A DNA stretch of 64,000 bases from contig NZ_QXFL01000001.1 of NCBI RefSeq assembly GCF_003584125.1, positions 124,001 to 188,000 on the forward strand, given 5' to 3'. The DNA is from Aurantiacibacter zhengii (GTDB taxonomy: Bacteria; Pseudomonadota; Alphaproteobacteria; Sphingomonadales; Sphingomonadaceae). Shown here piece by piece: positions 1 through 8,219 of this stretch. Below the pieces are notes generated by a model that searched no databases, was not told the DNA's origin, and saw only the letters and a program-made list of their open reading frames with translations. Made by a program: the position numbers and the translations under genes. Every line of letters begins with the position of its first letter. The first letter of the stretch is position 1.

Positions 1-729
1 GGCGCGTCACCCCTTTCCGACGCCTGGGGCGCGGTCGTCACCTATGAAGCGACCGGCTTCGTGTCGGACGAAGATGCCGCCGATGCCGACTACAACGAAC
101 TGATGGATGCCATGCGCGAAGGCTCGGTCGAACTGAACGAGGAGCGCCGCGCGCAGGGGTATCCTGGCGTCGATATTCTGGGCTGGGCGCAGTCTCCCGC
201 ATACGATGCAGGCACCCATTCGGTGATCTGGGCGCGTGAACTCGATTTCGACGATACCGACGTGAATACGCTCAACTATGACCTGCGCACGCTGGGGCGC
301 AGCGGTGTGCTGAGTATCAACCTGATTTCGAGCATGCCGAACCTGGCGGAGATCCAGACCGCGGCGAATGACTTCGCCAGCCACGCCGCTTTCAATCCGG
401 GTGCGCGGTATTCCGACTATCAGGAAGGCGATCCGCGCGCGGGATATGGCATTGCCGGCCTTGTGGCTGGCGGTGCCGGCCTCGCCGTGGCGAAGAAGGC
501 CGGCGTGCTGGCGGTGCTGCTGAAGTTCATCAAGCCGATCCTCCTCGGAGCGGTCGTGCTGTTCGGAGCCTTCGCCGGGCGCATCAAGCGGTTCTTCGTG
601 GGAGAAGAACCACACGAAGAGTACTACGAGGAAGACTACGCTGCGGACGGCTATGCGGAGCAGCCGATGGCATACGAAGGCGCGGTACCCGCTGGCATCG
701 AGCAGGAGCCTGAACCGCCAAGAGCCTGA
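1..729 (+). CDS. DUF2167 family membrane protein, 5'-truncated by the window edge
   Basis: The frame is open from the first base, so the N-terminus lies outside the window and 242 residues are visible. The visible start, WGAVVTYEATGFVSDEDA, matches the conserved core of DUF2167 proteins, inner-membrane proteins of about 300 residues with no established function. Two hydrophobic segments lie at about visible residues 147-193 (a Gly/Ala-rich stretch, then a Leu/Val-rich one separated by KK), followed by a basic GRIKRFF segment and an acidic, Tyr-rich tail. The gene ends 20 bases before a strong bidirectional terminator that it shares with the convergent ychF. Family assignment is by recognition only; the start codon cannot be judged. 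Confidence 0.8.
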   Translation, partial: GASPLSDAWGAVVTYEATGFVSDEDAADADYNELMDAMREGSVELNEERRAQGYPGVDILGWAQSPAYDAGTHSVIWARELDFDDTDVNTLNYDLRTLGRSGVLSINLISSMPNLAEIQTAANDFASHAAFNPGARYSDYQEGDPRAGYGIAGLVAGGAGLAVAKKAGVLAVLLKFIKPILLGAVVLFGAFAGRIKRFFVGEEPHEEYYEEDYAADGYAEQPMAYEGAVPAGIEQEPEPPRA

Positions 730-749
730 CGGGCATCGCCGCGATCAGG

Positions 750-787
750 AAAAAGGGGAGGATAGCAGGGCTGTCCTCCCCTTTTTT
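750..787. terminator. Bidirectional intrinsic terminator between DUF2167 gene and ychF
   Basis: A 13-bp perfect inverted repeat (left arm 750-762, right arm 774-786) has a G/C-rich core flanked by an A-tract on one side and a T-tract on the other. It therefore reads as a Rho-independent terminator on both strands. It sits in the 61-base gap between two convergent genes. Confidence 0.85.
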
Positions 788-790
788 GTG

Positions 791-1891
791 TCAGACGTTG
801 AACTTGAACAGCAGGACGTCGCCATCCTTCACCAGGTATTCCTTGCCTTCCTGGCGCAGCTTGCCGGCCTCGCGCGCCGGCCCTTCGCCGCCCAGCGAAA
901 CGTAATCATCGAAGGCGATGGTTTCGGCGCGGATGAAGCCCTTTTCGAAATCGGTGTGGATTTCACCGGCGGCCTGCGGTGCCTTGGCGGTGCCGGGCGT
1001 GGTCCACGCGCGCGCTTCCTTCGGGCCGGCGGTGAAGAAGGTCTTCAGGTCGAGTAACTGGTAGCCTGCGCGGATCACGCGGGCGAGGCCGCTCTCTTCC
1101 AGACCCAGTTCGGCGAGGAATTCCTTGCGCTCTTCAGGCTCCATGCCGACCAGTTCGGATTCGATGGCTGCGGAAACGACAACGGCCTGGGCCCCTTCGG
1201 CCTTGGCTTTTGCGAACACCTTTTCGGACAGCGCGTTGCCGCTCGCCGCGTCTTCCTCCGCGACATTGCAGACGTAGAGCACGGGCTTCGCCGTCAGCAG
1301 CTGCGCCTGGCGGAACAGGCGCGCCTCTTCGTCGTCGTTCGGCTCTACCAGGCGTGCGGGCTTGCCGTCGCGCAACAGTTGCAGCGCCTGGCCCAGCACG
1401 CTGGCCAGCGCCTTTGCTTCCTTGTCTCCCGCAGTGGCTCGCTTGGCGGCGTTGTCGACGCGCTTTTCCAGGCTTTCGAGGTCGGACAGCATCAGTTCGG
1501 TCTCTACCACCTCGGCATCGGCAATGGGATCGACCTTGTTGGCGACGTGCTGGATGTCGTCATCCTCGAAGCAGCGCAGCACGTGAACAATGGCGTCGAC
1601 TTCGCGAATGTTGCCCAGGAACTGGTTGCCGAGCCCTTCGCCCGAACTGGCGCCTTTCACCAATCCTGCGATATCCACGAACGAGAGCTGCGTGTGGATG
1701 ATCTTCGCGCTCCCGGCGATCTTGGCGATCTTGTCCAACCGGTCGTCCGGCACGGCGACCTGGCCGACATTGGGCTCGATAGTGCAGAACGGATAGTTCG
1801 CGGCCTGTGCGGCCTGCGTTTCGGTAAGGGCGTTGAAAAGGGTAGACTTGCCGACATTGGGCAGACCCACGATCCCACAGCGGAATCCCAT
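791..1891 (-). CDS. ychF: Redox-regulated ATPase YchF (Obg-like)
   Basis: 366 residues, the usual length for YchF/OLA1, a ribosome-associated P-loop NTPase of the Obg group. The P-loop [14 protein letters not shown] lies at about residues 8-21 and the switch region [19 protein letters not shown] at about 73. The G4 position reads CNVAEED (N-x-x-E) in place of NKxD, which is the family signature linked to ATP rather than GTP preference. A C-terminal TGS domain follows ([20 protein letters not shown], about residues 318-337). The start is an ATG that leaves only six residues before the P-loop segment. It stands alone, convergent with the DUF2167 gene and divergent from the TPR lipoprotein gene. 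Confidence 0.97.
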   Translation of the reverse strand: MGFRCGIVGLPNVGKSTLFNALTETQAAQAANYPFCTIEPNVGQVAVPDDRLDKIAKIAGSAKIIHTQLSFVDIAGLVKGASSGEGLGNQFLGNIREVDAIVHVLRCFEDDDIQHVANKVDPIADAEVVETELMLSDLESLEKRVDNAAKRATAGDKEAKALASVLGQALQLLRDGKPARLVEPNDDEEARLFRQAQLLTAKPVLYVCNVAEEDAASGNALSEKVFAKAKAEGAQAVVVSAAIESELVGMEPEERKEFLAELGLEESGLARVIRAGYQLLDLKTFFTAGPKEARAWTTPGTAKAPQAAGEIHTDFEKGFIRAETIAFDDYVSLGGEGPAREAGKLRQEGKEYLVKDGDVLLFKFNV

Positions 1892-2026
1892 AATTTGCGT
1901 GCCTTCTAGCGAATGAAACTGGTGTTGCGCCGCGCCTTAGACGGGTGTGATGCGGAAAGCCAGCGCGGGCAGGGGCCCCCATAGCCGGTAAACCGCTTCT
2001 AAACTCTGGTTCGCTAATGGCACGCC

Positions 2027-3544
2027 ATGAAAAAGAAGCTCAGGTTCGTCACGGTTGGTGCGATGGCGCTGGCGCTGGCCGCGTGCGGCATCTCGCCAGA
2101 AGAGCGCATGGACCGCGCCGCGCAGTCTTTCGAAGAGCACAGGTTCAGCGAAGCAAGGCTCGACCTCGGCACTCTGCTGCAAGACGATGCCGACAATCCG
2201 CAGGCGCTGGACCTGCTTGCCCGCACGCAGCTTGCCCTGGGGGACGGTATCGGTGCGGAAGCTACGCTCAGGCGGCTGCGCGAGATCGGCAATTCGCCAC
2301 CCGATCACCAGCAGTTGTTGGCCGAAGCGATTATCCTTCAAGCCGATTTCGAACGCGCCCTCGTCGTGGCGCAGGCACTGGGAACGGCGGAGGGCATGCG
2401 TATCGCGGCCCTCGCGCATATCGGCCTGGGCAACAACGAAGATGCTCTCGAAGCTTTCGAGCAGGGCATGACGGCTAAGGGCGAGCGCTCTCGCCTCTAT
2501 GCCGATTTTGCCCGGTTCGCGCAGGGCGCAGGAGACGGGCAGAAGGCGCGCGAACTTGCAGAGATGGCGCGGAATGCCGATCCGGACGGGCTCGATCCCC
2601 TATTGGTCAGCGCATCGATAGAACAACAATCGGGCGAGCTTTCTCGTGCACTAACCTATTTTACGGAGGCGCTTACCCACTGGCCGGAATCGCGCTCGGC
2701 CTTGCTCGGCAAGATCGGGGGCATGGACGACATGGGCCAGATCGACCAGGCGAGCGAATTGATTGCGCAGGCCGCGCGCCGGATGCCGGGCGACGTCGAC
2801 GTCATCTACCTGCAGGCCCGTTTGGCCGCCGAAGAAGGGGACTGGAACGCCGTTCGCGACCTGTTGCAGCCTATCGAGGACAACGACAGCGCGCGCCAGC
2901 AACTGCTTTACGCGCGGTCGCTGGCGGAAATAGGACTGGCCGAGCAGGCGCTGCCGCGGCTGACCGGCCTGGTTCGGCAAATGCCGCAGGCAGCAGAGCC
3001 CCGGCGGGTCCTTGCCCGTGTGCAGCTGGACCTAGGAGATGCCGCTGCGGCATTCGATACGATCAGGCCGCTTGCCACCAGTCCCGAAGGCATGCCGACC
3101 GACCTCGCGATCTATGCACAGGCAGCGCGGCAATCGGGCCGAACGGATGAGGTGGGGCAAGCTTTGGCACAGACGCCGCCCGCCGAACGCGTGGCGAACC
3201 TGCTGGCGCAAGCCGACGCGCACCTGCGGGCAGAGCGCTGGTCAGCAGCGATCAACGCCTACGAACAACTGCGCATATGGACCGGCGATTCCAATGCCAT
3301 GGTGCTGAACAACCTGGCCTATGCCAAAAGCCGCACGGGCCGCACGGCGGAAGCGATGGAACATGCGGAGGCAGCAATGGCGCTCGCGCCGGACCATCCC
3401 AATGTGCTCGATACGGCGGGCTGGCTGATGGTGCAGGGCGGCGGGAACCGGGCGCGGGGTATCGAATTGCTCGAACGCGCGGCCCGTCTGGCGCCGGAAA
3501 ATGCCACCATCGCCGAGCATCTCGAACAGGCGAAGCGCGGATAA
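2027..3544 (+). CDS. TPR-repeat lipoprotein (PrsT-like)
   Basis: 505 residues. A lipoprotein signal with positive charges (MKKKLR), a hydrophobic stretch and lipobox ALAAC puts the lipidated Cys at residue 20. The rest is a run of helical tetratricopeptide-like repeats rich in Ala and Leu, with the clearest units at the C-terminus (NNLAYAKSRTGRTAEAMEHA, about residues 428-447). Such proteins resemble PrsT, the TPR lipoprotein of exosortase A/PEP-CTERM polysaccharide systems, but this one is much shorter than the PrsT proteins I know. A paralogue lies at 4500-5519 and a PEP-CTERM substrate between the two. A role in surface-protein sorting or polysaccharide assembly is inference. The ATG start follows the MKKK charge pattern. 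Confidence 0.75.
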   Translation: MKKKLRFVTVGAMALALAACGISPEERMDRAAQSFEEHRFSEARLDLGTLLQDDADNPQALDLLARTQLALGDGIGAEATLRRLREIGNSPPDHQQLLAEAIILQADFERALVVAQALGTAEGMRIAALAHIGLGNNEDALEAFEQGMTAKGERSRLYADFARFAQGAGDGQKARELAEMARNADPDGLDPLLVSASIEQQSGELSRALTYFTEALTHWPESRSALLGKIGGMDDMGQIDQASELIAQAARRMPGDVDVIYLQARLAAEEGDWNAVRDLLQPIEDNDSARQQLLYARSLAEIGLAEQALPRLTGLVRQMPQAAEPRRVLARVQLDLGDAAAAFDTIRPLATSPEGMPTDLAIYAQAARQSGRTDEVGQALAQTPPAERVANLLAQADAHLRAERWSAAINAYEQLRIWTGDSNAMVLNNLAYAKSRTGRTAEAMEHAEAAMALAPDHPNVLDTAGWLMVQGGGNRARGIELLERAARLAPENATIAEHLEQAKRG

Positions 3545-3546
3545 AG

Positions 3547-3586
3547 ACAAAGGCGCCGCTTCCCGCGAAGGAAGCGACGCCCTTGT
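3547..3586. terminator. Hairpin terminator between TPR lipoprotein and PEP-CTERM genes
   Basis: Arms of 17 bases (3547-3563 and 3570-3586) pair with two mismatches around a 6-base loop. The structure sits in the 63-base gap between convergent genes. There is no long T-tract, so efficiency is uncertain. Confidence 0.6.
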
Positions 3587-3607
3587 CGCTAGATCCGGTT
3601 TTCGAAC

Positions 3608-4339
3608 CTATGCGTAGGCAGGCTGCCCCATCGCGGGTTCGCCATCGCGGCGGCGGCGACGCGTCAGGCCGACGCCAACCAGTCCAAGTGCGAGCAGTCC
3701 GATCATGCCCGGTGCCGGAACCGGCGTGCCGCCAGAAGTGGAACCGGTGGAGCTGATCGACTGGCCACTTGCCGAGGTGACCCCGCCTGCGCCGGTGATG
3801 CCCTGATAGCGGACGAAGAAATCGCTCAGCGTGATCTCGGCAGCATCGGGATCGAAAAACAGCGACAGCGTGCCCGTGCCGGTCGAACCCTCCGACACGC
3901 CGCCGCCGTTCGAGCAGGAGCCGCTATTGGCGGCCTTGAAGCAGACATCGACCGCGCCGATCTGATTGGGATACCGAGGATCGCTTGCCCGGCCATCGGT
4001 GACGAAAGAATAACTGTACGCCCCATCCACCGCAGCGCCCGAGATATCCGGGTCGACGTTGAATGCGAAACTGGAAATGTTCGACGTCAAGTCGCCGCTC
4101 GTGGTGTTGTTCACGGCATAGCCGAAGGTGTAGCTGCTGCCGGTCACATCCACGAGCGTGAACGTGATCGAACTGGTGAGATCATCGACGGTATTCGTCG
4201 AATCACCGGCAAACCCGTCGAAATCGATCGTGAAAGAAGTCCCGACATCGGTGCTGTCCAGAGTGATCGGATCAGCCAGAGCCGGAGTGGCCAGCGCAAG
4301 CGCGGCGGTGGCCGCAAGACCAGATACAAGCTTCTTCAT
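3608..4339 (-). CDS. PEP-CTERM sorting-domain surface protein
   Basis: 243 residues: an N-terminal signal peptide (residues 1-22, ending ATPALA), a Ser/Thr/Gly-rich beta-type body with two close Cys residues (CFKAANSGSC), and a C-terminal sorting domain. The sorting domain is VPAPG at 207-211, a hydrophobic helix at about 212-226 and five arginines at 227-231. In the exosortase (EpsH/XrtA) system such domains are cut and the protein is released or anchored at the cell surface. Two oddities: the motif is PAP rather than PEP, and 12 residues follow the Arg cluster, where most family members stop. No exosortase is in the window. A sigma-54-like promoter lies 40-57 bases upstream of the start. 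The body matches nothing I recognise. Confidence 0.88.
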   Translation of the reverse strand: MKKLVSGLAATAALALATPALADPITLDSTDVGTSFTIDFDGFAGDSTNTVDDLTSSITFTLVDVTGSSYTFGYAVNNTTSGDLTSNISSFAFNVDPDISGAAVDGAYSYSFVTDGRASDPRYPNQIGAVDVCFKAANSGSCSNGGGVSEGSTGTGTLSLFFDPDAAEITLSDFFVRYQGITGAGGVTSASGQSISSTGSTSGGTPVPAPGMIGLLALGLVGVGLTRRRRRDGEPAMGQPAYA

Positions 4340-4377
4340 CGCAGATTACCCCGAACAAGTGTGGTTGCCGAGATGCA

Positions 4378-4395
4378 TTGCAATCGGCATGCCAA
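4378..4395 (-). promoter_or_regulatory. Sigma-54 (RpoN)-type promoter for the PEP-CTERM gene
   Basis: Read on the minus strand the bases are TTGGCATGCCGATTGCAA, which fits TGGCACG-N4-TTGCW with one change (T for C in the first block). The invariant GG and GC are in the right places. A transcript would begin about 12 bases after the GC block, leaving a leader of roughly 25-30 bases before the ATG at 4339. PEP-CTERM genes in exosortase A bacteria are known to be driven by RpoN with the activator PrsR, so the placement makes biological sense. An activator site has not been identified. Confidence 0.68.
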
Positions 4396-4499
4396 GCTAC
4401 GTTTTCTGCGCATCCTGATGGTTAACGGGCCGATTGCCGGCCTTAAGATGTCAAAAATCCCGACGTTTCACGGAAAATTTGTGCTTTGCGGATAGAGCG

Positions 4500-5519
4500 A
4501 TGCCCATGCTCGGTTATCGCGCCATCTTCGCCATGTCTCTTGCGGCCAGCCTTGCCGCGTGTTCGCTGCTGCCCAGCGATCCGACGGACGAGGCGCAGGC
4601 CGCGTTCGACGCGCAGGACTACCTGACAGCGCGAGACCATGTGCAAACCGCCTTGGCGCACGATGCCGCTGACACCCGCGCGCTGGAACTGCTGGCGCGC
4701 ACCCTGCTGGCAATGGGGCAGGGCGGAGATGCCCTCGTTACCCTTGATCGGCTTGGGCAGAGCGGCACGCCACCTGCCGATGCCAACCTGCTCGCCGCGG
4801 AAGGGAAACTACAGACCGGCGACCCCGTTGCCGCGATGGAACTGATCGGTGACGATCCCACTGCCGAGGCCTGGCGCCTGCGCGCGCTGGTGGCCATTGC
4901 TCAGGGCGAGGCGGAGCGTGCGGAGCAGGCCTATGCCCGCGGTCGCCGCGCCGAGGGGCCGAGGGGCAAGCTGTTCGCATCGGAAGCGACGTTCCACCTG
5001 GGTCGCGGCGACCTTGGTGCAGCAGAGCAGGCCGTCGCACTGGCGCAGGACGTGGCGCCCGACCGTGTGGAAACGCTGTTTGTATCTGCGCGCCTGGCAG
5101 AGGCGCAGGGCAACCCGGTCCTGGCGCTGTCGAACTACCTCCGGATTGTCGAAATCGTGCCGATGGACCGGCCGGCGCTGCTCGCTGCCATTGCGACCTC
5201 GGAACAGGCCGAACTGCCGCGCATCACCCGCCACCTGATCGCCTACGGGGCGGCGACGCGCCCCCTCGATACGGAATTTGTCTACCAGCAGGCGAGGGTC
5301 GACGCGTGGGACGGCAATTGGCAAACGGTGCGCGAACGCCTGCAGGCGCATGAAACGGAACTCGCCGAACACGATCCGGCCCGCCTGCTTTATGCAGAGG
5401 CACTCCTGCAACTGGGTCAGGTTGAGACTGCGCGGGCGATTGCCGCACCCATCGTGGCGCGGCGCGCGGACGATCCGGCCGCCGTTCGGTTGCAGGCTGC
5501 CATCGAGGCTGCCAGCTAG
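4500..5519 (+). CDS. Second TPR-repeat lipoprotein, paralogue of the one at 2027-3544
   Basis: 339 residues from the ATG at 4500; an in-frame ATG two codons later is also possible. The signal peptide ends in lipobox SLAAC with Cys at residue 21. The segment after it (DEAQAAFDAQDYLTARDHV) parallels the matching part of the other TPR lipoprotein (RMDRAAQSFEEHRFSEARLD), and both continue with ALxLLARTxLAxGxG, so the two are paralogues. This copy is about 165 residues shorter and lacks the extra C-terminal repeats. The frame remains open upstream, but no signal peptide would form from a start before 4500. It overlaps the convergent pth gene by 4 bases at its stop. Confidence 0.75.
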   Translation: MPMLGYRAIFAMSLAASLAACSLLPSDPTDEAQAAFDAQDYLTARDHVQTALAHDAADTRALELLARTLLAMGQGGDALVTLDRLGQSGTPPADANLLAAEGKLQTGDPVAAMELIGDDPTAEAWRLRALVAIAQGEAERAEQAYARGRRAEGPRGKLFASEATFHLGRGDLGAAEQAVALAQDVAPDRVETLFVSARLAEAQGNPVLALSNYLRIVEIVPMDRPALLAAIATSEQAELPRITRHLIAYGAATRPLDTEFVYQQARVDAWDGNWQTVRERLQAHETELAEHDPARLLYAEALLQLGQVETARAIAAPIVARRADDPAAVRLQAAIEAAS

Positions 5520-6085
5520 TCCTGCATTCTCAGCGCGTATTCGCTCATAAAGCGCGGGTCGTCGCCCGCGGCGAGCCAGTCCGCGCAGCCACCGATGGCG
5601 CCCAGCATCTGCACGAGGTCATCCATTTCCGCCTTGGCGAAATTGCCCAGCACATGGCCATGCACCCGGTCCTTGTGACCGGGATGGCCGATGCCGATCC
5701 GCACTCTGCGAAAATCGGGGCCAAGGTGCTGGTCGATGGATCGCAGCCCGTTGTGCCCGGCATGGCCGCCGCCCTGCTTCACCTTCACCTTGAACGGTGC
5801 GAGGTCCAGCTCGTCATGGAACACCGTTAGGGCTTCGACAGGCAGCTTGTAGAAGCGCATGGCTTCGCCCACGCTGCGGCCGCTTTCGTTCATGTAGGTT
5901 GCGGGTTTCAGGAGCAGAACCTTCTCGGTCCCGATCCGGCCTTCCTGCAGCCAGCCCTGGAACTTCTTCTGTATCGGACCGAAGTCGTACATGTCGGCCA
6001 GCACATCGCAGGCCATGAAGCCGACATTATGCCGCTGAAGCGCGTGTTTGGGGCCGGGATTGCCCAGGCCTACCCACAGTTGCAT
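5516..6085 (-). CDS. pth: Peptidyl-tRNA hydrolase
   Basis: 189 residues, normal for bacterial Pth, which frees tRNA from peptidyl-tRNAs that drop off the ribosome. The N-terminus MQLWVGLGNPGPKHALQRHN carries the GLGNPG motif and the catalytic His (RHNVG, about residue 20). The second signature VFHDELDLAPF with the catalytic Asp lies near residue 93, followed by KQGGGHAGHNGLRSI. It lies downstream of rplY and a small exported protein on the same strand; the rplY-pth pairing is common in bacteria and fits an operon of translation genes. Confidence 0.97.
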   Translation of the reverse strand: MQLWVGLGNPGPKHALQRHNVGFMACDVLADMYDFGPIQKKFQGWLQEGRIGTEKVLLLKPATYMNESGRSVGEAMRFYKLPVEALTVFHDELDLAPFKVKVKQGGGHAGHNGLRSIDQHLGPDFRRVRIGIGHPGHKDRVHGHVLGNFAKAEMDDLVQMLGAIGGCADWLAAGDDPRFMSEYALRMQD

Positions 6086-6100
6086 GGGGTCTTTCTCCCC

Positions 6101-6562
6101 TTAACGCTGGCCCTGTTGCGGCACGCCAAGCTGCGGCGTCTGCTGCGTGGCATTGGCCTGCACATTGGTATTGCCCAGCACTTCCATCACCGAGAGGTAG
6201 AAATTCGCGCAGGTGTTGGCGAAGTTATCCAGCTGCTGCCGGTTGGAATTGGCGATCAGGGTGGAAGCCTCGCGGAACTGGCCCACTGCCTCGGCCGAGG
6301 AATAGTGGCTCAATCGGCCGGCGTAGAAGGCCGAGATGATGGTGAGGTTGTTCAGGATGTCCACCCGCTGTTCGGGCGGCATCGAGGCCGTGTTCAGCAA
6401 TTGCGTACGCCGCTGCTGCATCAGCACGAAGCACTGGAAATCCTGCGGATTGGCAGGAAGGGTGCCTTGCTGCGCCAGGGCGGGGGTAGGAGCGGGGACT
6501 GGCGAAAGCGCCAGTCCCACACCCAGTGCAAGGGTAGTAGCGAGTGCGCGTAAGCGCATCAT
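6101..6562 (-). CDS. Small exported protein of unknown function
   Basis: 153 residues. The first 30 residues form a signal peptide ([19 protein letters not shown], then a Pro-rich stretch ending PALAQQ). The mature part is helical and carries two Cys residues (FQCFVLMQ and NTCANFY) that could pair in the periplasm; the C-terminus is Gln/Pro-rich. The ATG overlaps the rplY stop (ATGA), so translation is probably coupled to L25. The second in-frame Met is equally possible. I do not recognise the family. Its place between rplY and pth gives no functional hint. Confidence 0.75.
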   Translation of the reverse strand: MMRLRALATTLALGVGLALSPVPAPTPALAQQGTLPANPQDFQCFVLMQQRRTQLLNTASMPPEQRVDILNNLTIISAFYAGRLSHYSSAEAVGQFREASTLIANSNRQQLDNFANTCANFYLSVMEVLGNTNVQANATQQTPQLGVPQQGQR

Positions 6563-7248
6563 TCGCTCTTTTCTTCCTGCTCTTCTTCAGCGTCCGCATC
6601 CGGACCCTGCTCGGTGGCGGCAACGCCATCTGCAGGCACGTCTTCTTCCTCTTCACCCTCTTCGCCTTCGGAGCGCTTGAGAGCCGAGGGAGCCACGACA
6701 GTGGCAATGGTGAAGTCGCGGTCGGTGATCGCGCTTTCCGAACCTTCGGGCAGCGTCAGTGCAGAAATGTGCACGGAATCGCCGACTTCGAGGCCGGCCA
6801 CGTCGATTTCGATCTCGCTGGGGATCTTGTCCGCTTCGCAGACCAGTTCCAGTTCATGACGAACCACGTTCAGAACGCCGCCCTTCTTGAGGCCGGGGCT
6901 GGCTTCTTCGTTGGTGAAGACGACCGGTACGTTCACGTCGATCTTGGCACCCTTGGCAAGGCGCAGGAAATCGACATGGATCGGGCGATCGGTAACGGGG
7001 TGCAAGGCCACATCCTTGGGCAGGGTGTTGGTCTTCTTGCCGTCAACGGTGACTTCGACGATGGAGTTCATGAAGTGACCGGTCATCAACAGCTTGACCA
7101 GCACCTTTTCTTCCACGTGGATAGTCGTGGGTTCTTCCTTGCCGCCATAAATAACGGCGGGTACGCGGCCATCGCGACGCAGCGCACGGGAGGCTCCCTT
7201 GCCAGCCCGTTCACGCATCTCGGCCGGCAGAGTCAGAGCGTCGCTCAT
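6559..7248 (-). CDS. rplY: 50S ribosomal protein L25 / general stress protein Ctc
   Basis: 229 residues, the long CTC form: an N-terminal L25 5S-rRNA-binding domain (about 1-95, with [20 protein letters not shown]) and a C-terminal Ctc beta domain (about 100-190), then an acidic low-complexity tail rich in Glu ([12 protein letters not shown] ... EEEQEEKSE). The protein binds 5S rRNA in the large subunit. It heads the rplY-exported protein-pth group on the minus strand. An imperfectly understood 8-bp inverted repeat lies in its leader. Confidence 0.96.
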   Translation of the reverse strand: MSDALTLPAEMRERAGKGASRALRRDGRVPAVIYGGKEEPTTIHVEEKVLVKLLMTGHFMNSIVEVTVDGKKTNTLPKDVALHPVTDRPIHVDFLRLAKGAKIDVNVPVVFTNEEASPGLKKGGVLNVVRHELELVCEADKIPSEIEIDVAGLEVGDSVHISALTLPEGSESAITDRDFTIATVVAPSALKRSEGEEGEEEEDVPADGVAATEQGPDADAEEEQEEKSE

Positions 7249-7276
7249 AAGTATTGCCTTTCGATTGCATATATAT

Positions 7277-7312
7277 CTGCTGCCACGCCTCCAGGGATGA
7301 CATCGGCAGCAG
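7277..7312 (-). promoter_or_regulatory. Hairpin in the rplY upstream region
   Basis: Arms ctgctgcc (7277-7284) and ggcagcag (7305-7312) form a perfect 8-bp stem with a 20-base loop. The element lies 29-64 bases upstream of the rplY start and 35-70 bases after the end of the preceding TraB gene. On the minus strand it is followed by an AT-rich stretch, not a clean T-tract. It could be the terminator of the TraB operon or a leader element of rplY. Confidence 0.4.
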
Positions 7313-7346
7313 GCCGCGCGTCTAGCAGGAAACGCTGCGAAAGCAA

Positions 7347-8219
7347 CTACTGGATACGGCGCGTTGCATATCCGCGCTGCTCCAGCAGGGCCACGACGCC
7401 TGCATCGCCGATCACGTGACCGGCACCCACCGCGACGAACGGCTTTCGCCCGGTATCGATCAACTCGGCGATGCGCGGAACCCAGCGACCGTTTCTTTCG
7501 GTCAGCAAAACGCGCCTGAGTTCGGGCGAGAATTCGAGCGAATTGTTCACGTGATCCGCCAGCGCATCCTCATCGCCGGTCAACCAGGCGAGCAGCATTT
7601 CCTGGTCCGAATTTGCCTGGTGCGAACGTGCGACACCGTAAAGCAGATCGCTTTGGGCAGCGACCGAAAGCTTGTCGAACATGCCAAGCTGGAAGCCAAA
7701 GCTTTCTAGGCCGATCACGTCCTTGGCATTGTGGATCAGCACCCGGTCGACCCCGTTGGCCGGATCACCGGTCCGCACCTCTCCGGAGAGCATCATCGCT
7801 GCGGCCCAGCTTTCCACCCGTCCGAAATCCGTGCCTGTCATGTCTGCTTCCTCCAAGAGGTTACGCAGGGCAGGGCGCTGCGACGGCTCGACCCGCTCAA
7901 GCAAGGGCGGCAGACCGGGCGTTTCCGAAAGGTCGGCAAACAGGCCCATGCCGGCGGGATCGTCGAGATTGGCGACCTCCACCACCAGCACGCCGGACCG
8001 TTCGAACGTCTCGTCGATCAGCGGCGTGCCCCAGTACAGGTCGTCGGGCAGCGCGTGGACCGTGCCGAAAACCCAGCCAACGTCTCCTGCAGGGGAAGTC
8101 ACTTCCCAAAGCGGCGGAGAAGCCTCGGGCCAGTCGCTTTCCGGCACGAAAGGTTCGCCGCAGCCCGAAAGCCACAGCGACCCCGCGATCACGAAGGACT
8201 TGAGCAGGCTTGCGATCAA
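7347..8219 (-). CDS. TraB/GumN family lipoprotein (copy 1)
   Basis: 290 residues from a TTG start. TraB/GumN proteins share the TIKI fold and are putative membrane-associated metalloproteases; their bacterial role is mostly unknown. The two family signatures are present: [10 protein letters not shown] (about residue 52) and [14 protein letters not shown] near the C-terminus. I chose TTG at 8219 because it gives a lipoprotein signal ([19 protein letters not shown], Cys at residue 20) and overlaps the stop of the upstream TraB gene by two bases, implying coupled translation. The upstream part of the frame has no coding character. A GTG nine codons inside would leave an uncharged, shortened signal. 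Confidence 0.88.
   Translation of the reverse strand: MIASLLKSFVIAGSLWLSGCGEPFVPESDWPEASPPLWEVTSPAGDVGWVFGTVHALPDDLYWGTPLIDETFERSGVLVVEVANLDDPAGMGLFADLSETPGLPPLLERVEPSQRPALRNLLEEADMTGTDFGRVESWAAAMMLSGEVRTGDPANGVDRVLIHNAKDVIGLESFGFQLGMFDKLSVAAQSDLLYGVARSHQANSDQEMLLAWLTGDEDALADHVNNSLEFSPELRRVLLTERNGRWVPRIAELIDTGRKPFVAVGAGHVIGDAGVVALLEQRGYATRRIQ

Noticed and set aside
2018-2024. TGGCACG resembling the first block of a sigma-54 promoter
   Set aside because: The second block (TTGC) is missing at the needed spacing, and it lies directly at the start codon of the TPR lipoprotein gene.
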